NCBI GenBank assembly: GCA_028281665.1
Contig: JANQJK010000016.1
Location: 62,001-126,000 of the forward strand
Source of the DNA: Hyphococcus sp.
GTDB taxonomy: Bacteria > Pseudomonadota > Alphaproteobacteria > Caulobacterales > Parvularculaceae
Length of the DNA: 64,000 nucleotides
Direction: 5' to 3'
Each line of letters starts with the position of its first letter. The first letter of the stretch is position 1. Shown in pieces: positions 61,150-64,000 of the stretch. Under the pieces are notes generated by a model, which was not told the origin of the DNA, did no database searches, and worked only from the letters and a program-made list of their open reading frames with translations. A program made the translations under genes and the position numbers.

Positions 61150-62658
61150 ATGACTCAACGACCATCCCCACGCGAAGAAGCGCGCGCAATCCTCGAAACT
61201 CTCGGTGTCGAGACTGCTCTTGACGGCGGCGCGTTATTGGTGACGTCGCCAATCGACGACGGCGAGATTGCGGCGATTGCGACGTCGTCCGCTTCGGAAA
61301 CCGACGAAAAAATCGCTGCCGCCCATGAGGCCTTCCTGCAATGGCGCATGACGCCGCCGCCGGTTCGCGGAGAGTTTGTGCGGCGTCTCGGTCTCGCCCT
61401 TCGTCAGCATAAGGAAAGCCTCGGGCGGCTCGTCACCATCGAATGCGGCAAGCCGATCTCCGAAGGGCTCGGCGAAGTGCAGGAGATGATCGACATTTGC
61501 GACTTCGCTGTCGGTCTTTCGCGGCAGTTGCACGGGCTCACCATCGCCAGCGAGCGGCCCGGCCATCGGCTGATGGAAACTTGGCATCCGCTCGGTCCTG
61601 TGGGCGTCATTTCTGCGTTCAACTTTCCCGTCGCCGTCTGGGCGTGGAACGCGGCGCTTGCCTCTGTGTGCGGCGACAGCGTTGTCTGGAAGCCGTCGGA
61701 AAAAACGCCCCTGACGGCCCTGGCAGTTCAGGCGCTGGTTGAGCGTGTCGCGAAGGATTTCGACGACGCGCCCGCGGGACTGTCGTCCGTTATTGTTGGC
61801 GGCCGCGAGGCCGGCGAAGCGCTGGTCGATGATCCGCGTATCGCGCTGGTCTCCGCCACCGGGTCCACCGCCATGGGACGGGCGGTGGGCGCGCGCGCCG
61901 CTGGCCGCTTCGCCAAGACCATTCTTGAACTCGGCGGCAACAACGCCGCCATCGTCGCGCCATCGGCGGATCTCGATCTGGCGCTGCGGGGCGTCGTCTT
62001 TTCCGCCGTTGGCACGACCGGCCAGCGCTGCACCAGCCTGCGGCGGCTGTTCCTGCATCGAGACATCCGTGACGTCTTCCTGGAGCGCGTAAAGAAAATC
62101 GTCGGTTCGATTTCAATCGGCGATCCGCGCGAAGGCAAAAATCTCATTGGCCCGCTGATCGATGAAGACGCCTATGAGGGAATGCAGCGCGCACTTGCCC
62201 GCGCTCGCGAGTCGGGCGCGACAGTGCACGGCGGCGAGCGCATCAGCGCAGACGGCGTTTACGTCACGCCCGCGATCATCGAAATGAAGGCCCATGGCGG
62301 GCCGGCGCCGGAAGAAACCTTCGCCCCAATTCTATACGTATTTCCGTATACCGATATTGCTGAAGCCATCGCCATGCAGAACGCGGTGGGCGCGGGGCTT
62401 TCTTCATGCATCTTCACGACGGATATGCGGGAGGAGGGGCTGTTCCTGTCCGCGGCGGGGTCCGATTGCGGCATCGCCAACGTAAATCTCGGAACCTCCG
62501 GCGCTGAAATCGGCGGCGCCTTTGGCGGCGAAAAAGAAACCGGAGGCGGGCGCGAAAGCGGCTCCGACGCCTGGAAAGCCTATATGCGCCGGCAGACCAA
62601 TACGGTGAATTATTCGTCGGACCTGCCCCTCGCCCAGGGCGTTGAATTCGATGTCTGA
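61150..62658 (+). CDS. ALDH7-type aldehyde dehydrogenase (alpha-aminoadipic semialdehyde dehydrogenase-like)
   Basis: A 502-residue aldehyde dehydrogenase. The ATG at 61150 was chosen because the upstream frame runs through the intergenic repeat. The catalytic Glu is in ILELGGNNAAIVAP, the catalytic Cys in GTTGQRCTSLRRLFLH, a block typical of the ALDH7 family. The C-terminus NLGTSGAEIGGAFGGEKETG and KAYMRRQTNTVNYSSDLPLA is also ALDH7-like. ALDH7 enzymes oxidise alpha-aminoadipic semialdehyde (lysine breakdown). The adjacent GntR gene is a likely regulator. No other lysine-pathway gene is in the window, so the substrate is inferred. Confidence 0.85.
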   Translation: MTQRPSPREEARAILETLGVETALDGGALLVTSPIDDGEIAAIATSSASETDEKIAAAHEAFLQWRMTPPPVRGEFVRRLGLALRQHKESLGRLVTIECGKPISEGLGEVQEMIDICDFAVGLSRQLHGLTIASERPGHRLMETWHPLGPVGVISAFNFPVAVWAWNAALASVCGDSVVWKPSEKTPLTALAVQALVERVAKDFDDAPAGLSSVIVGGREAGEALVDDPRIALVSATGSTAMGRAVGARAAGRFAKTILELGGNNAAIVAPSADLDLALRGVVFSAVGTTGQRCTSLRRLFLHRDIRDVFLERVKKIVGSISIGDPREGKNLIGPLIDEDAYEGMQRALARARESGATVHGGERISADGVYVTPAIIEMKAHGGPAPEETFAPILYVFPYTDIAEAIAMQNAVGAGLSSCIFTTDMREEGLFLSAAGSDCGIANVNLGTSGAEIGGAFGGEKETGGGRESGSDAWKAYMRRQTNTVNYSSDLPLAQGVEFDV

Positions 62659-62676
62659 TCGAGACCGTCTGGGCTC

Positions 62677-63240
62677 TTAGGCGCCCCGCCAGCGATTGAC
62701 GAAATCGCTTTCAATATCGAGCAGGTCCATCACCCGGCCGACGGAATGATCGATAAGGTCGTCCACCGTTTCCGGTTTGGCGTACATCGCCGGCATGGGC
62801 GGGGCGATGATCGCGCCGAGCTGCGCGGCTTCGTGCAGCAGTTTGCAATGGCCGGCGTGAAGCGGCGTTTCCCTCGGCATGAGGATGAGCGACCGGCGCT
62901 CCTTGAGGCAAACGTCGACGGCGCGCGTTAGCAGGTTATCCGCATAGGAATGAACAATCGCCGAGAGCGTTTTCATGGAACAGGCGGCGACGACCATGCC
63001 GTCGGTCCTGAACGACCCGGAGGCGATTGCCGCGGCGATATCCGTATGGCGATAGGCGTGATCGGCGAGGGCCGCGACGTCCGCCGGTTTCCATTCCGTC
63101 TCCAGCCCCAGATTCATGATCGCCGTCTGGCTCATGACGAGGTGCGTCTCAACGCCCTCGGCCTCGCGCAGCTTCTCCAGAAGCCGGACCCCGTAGATGA
63201 CGCCCGAGGCGCCGCTGATCCCGATGATGATTTTTTTCAT
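62677..63240 (-). CDS. ubiX: Flavin prenyltransferase UbiX
   Basis: UbiX attaches a dimethylallyl group to reduced FMN, making the cofactor for UbiD-type decarboxylases, including that of ubiquinone synthesis. The 187-residue length is typical. Diagnostic stretches are IIIGISGASGVIYGVRLLEK, GSFRTDGMVVAACSMKTLSA and LILMPRETPLHAGHCKLLHE. No ubiD is adjacent. It is convergent with the ALDH7-type gene, with an 18-bp gap. Confidence 0.95.
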   Translation of the reverse strand: MKKIIIGISGASGVIYGVRLLEKLREAEGVETHLVMSQTAIMNLGLETEWKPADVAALADHAYRHTDIAAAIASGSFRTDGMVVAACSMKTLSAIVHSYADNLLTRAVDVCLKERRSLILMPRETPLHAGHCKLLHEAAQLGAIIAPPMPAMYAKPETVDDLIDHSVGRVMDLLDIESDFVNRWRGA

Positions 63241-63573
63241 ACGCTGTATCTAGGCCATCTGGCGCCGCGTCGCCATCGGTCGTTTGGCCGCCGCGGCCCC
63301 GCGGCGCGCGACACTTATAAGGAGAACAAGCATCGATCCCGCTCGCCCATTAGGCGAAAATCGCGCGGAATCCCGCATTTGGTAGATACGTATCAACGTC
63401 TTCTCGGGCGGGCGTATAATGATGCGATGATGAATGTTGCGACAATCCTTCCAAGGGCGGAGCGTTTGTGGCTGCCTCAATGATGGCGCCCCGCATTGGG
63501 CCGACGCGCCCCTGAAGCGGACCTCCGGCGAGGGGTAGCGGCGCCGGCGCCGGGCGCCTATGTTCCGGGCCTT
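63241..63573. other. Intergenic region upstream of mnmA
   Basis: A 333-bp stretch without a recognised gene. It contains a TATAAT sequence (63415-63420) without a clear -35 box at the usual distance, and a very short frame of about 20 codons ending at 63483 whose coding status is doubtful. Promoters for ubiX (left) and mnmA (right) are expected in it. Confidence 0.5.
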
Positions 63574-64000
63574 ATGAGCCGCGAGATAGACATCGCCGCC
63601 CTTGACGCCCCGCCGATAGATTTCGGCGTGCCCGCCGGCGCGCGCGTCATTGTGGCGATGTCCGGCGGCGTCGACTCGTCGGTCACGGCGGCGCTGGCCA
63701 AGCTCGCCGGATACGATGTGGTCGGCGTTACGCTACAGCTTTACGATCACGGCGTCGCCATCCAGAAGAAAGGCGCATGCTGCGCCGGTCAGGACATCGC
63801 CGATGCCCGCCGCGTCGCTGAAGCGATGGATTTTCCGCACTATGTCCTCGATTACGAAGACCGCTTCAACGACGCCGTCATGGAGGACTTTGCCGACACC
63901 TATCTTGCCGGCGCGACGCCGATCCCGTGCGTGCGCTGCAATGAACGGGTGAAGTTCCGCGATCTCATGGAGACGGCCCGCGACCTTGGCGGCGCCGCCA
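63574..64000 (+). CDS. mnmA: tRNA 2-thiouridylase MnmA, N-terminal part (truncated by window edge)
   Basis: MnmA thiolates the wobble uridine (U34) of certain tRNAs. The visible 142 residues contain the PP-loop ATP-binding motif ([20 protein letters not shown]), the alphaproteobacterial insertion [20 protein letters not shown], and [17 protein letters not shown], where the first Cys is the conserved catalytic residue. The ATG at 63574 lies in a GC-rich context with no strong ribosome-binding site. The frame is open to the window end. Confidence 0.95.
   Translation, partial: MSREIDIAALDAPPIDFGVPAGARVIVAMSGGVDSSVTAALAKLAGYDVVGVTLQLYDHGVAIQKKGACCAGQDIADARRVAEAMDFPHYVLDYEDRFNDAVMEDFADTYLAGATPIPCVRCNERVKFRDLMETARDLGGAA

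Noticed and set aside
63415-63483. TATAAT followed by a mini-frame of about 20 codons as a leader peptide gene
   Set aside because: No -35 box at the usual distance and no attenuation-type codon run or hairpin; support is too weak.

Overview
The window reads as chromosomal DNA of a GC-rich, flagellated alphaproteobacterium. The evidence is a Rhodobacterales/Caulobacterales-style flagellar cluster (MotE-like and DUF6468 proteins, split motA and motB, TTAA-N7-TTAA sites resembling CtrA boxes), several large TonB-dependent receptors, and a purD/xseA neighbourhood. A marine or aquatic member of the Parvularculales/Hyphomonadaceae/Rhodobacterales side of the class is plausible, but this is inferred from gene content only. 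No phage, transposase, CRISPR array, rRNA or tRNA was found.

Region 1 (1-20957) is a flagellar basal body, hook and motor cluster. The end of flgD is followed on the minus strand by an operon running leftward: fliL, DUF6468, motE-like, motA, a 770-residue exported helical protein, flgF, flgG, flgA, flgH and a second small FliL-like gene. A divergent plus-strand operon holds fliF, fliH-like, fliN, fliP and fliG. An unrelated DUF4386 membrane gene sits between it and the minus-strand group motB, flgE, flgK, flgL, flgI. A divergent FliM-like gene closes the region. Candidate CtrA sites lie at the two divergent promoters and before motA. Flagellins and most export genes are outside the window.

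Region 2 (20994-29302) holds a TIR/TolB-like/TPR membrane protein, an unrecognised secreted protein with a dockerin-like calcium-binding motif, and divergently a TonB-dependent receptor plus a beta-propeller phytase. A PhoB-box-like direct repeat lies in the shared promoter, which suggests a phosphate-scavenging locus.

Region 3 (29448-49047) holds a three-gene ABC export system with an AraC regulator; a TonB receptor, alpha/beta hydrolase, MFS carrier and fatty-acid desaturase group; a succinate-semialdehyde-type dehydrogenase; a YeiH-type carrier; and a TonB receptor followed by a DUF1501/DUF1800 pair read in the same direction.

Region 4 (49382-64000) is mostly metabolic and housekeeping: a phosphotransferase, a half-size GDT1-type transporter, a MEST-like hydrolase, purD, an EP-repeat TonB-like protein, a secreted TPR protein, xseA, an isovaleryl-CoA-type dehydrogenase, a GntR regulator, an ALDH7-type dehydrogenase, ubiX and the start of mnmA. 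The most unusual structure is here. The last 132 bp of the EP-repeat gene are repeated directly 864 bp downstream, with mainly synonymous differences and a premature stop, and the two copies flank an AT-richer orphan gene. This looks like an element inserted into the 3' end of a gene that restored the gene's end, but no integrase is present.
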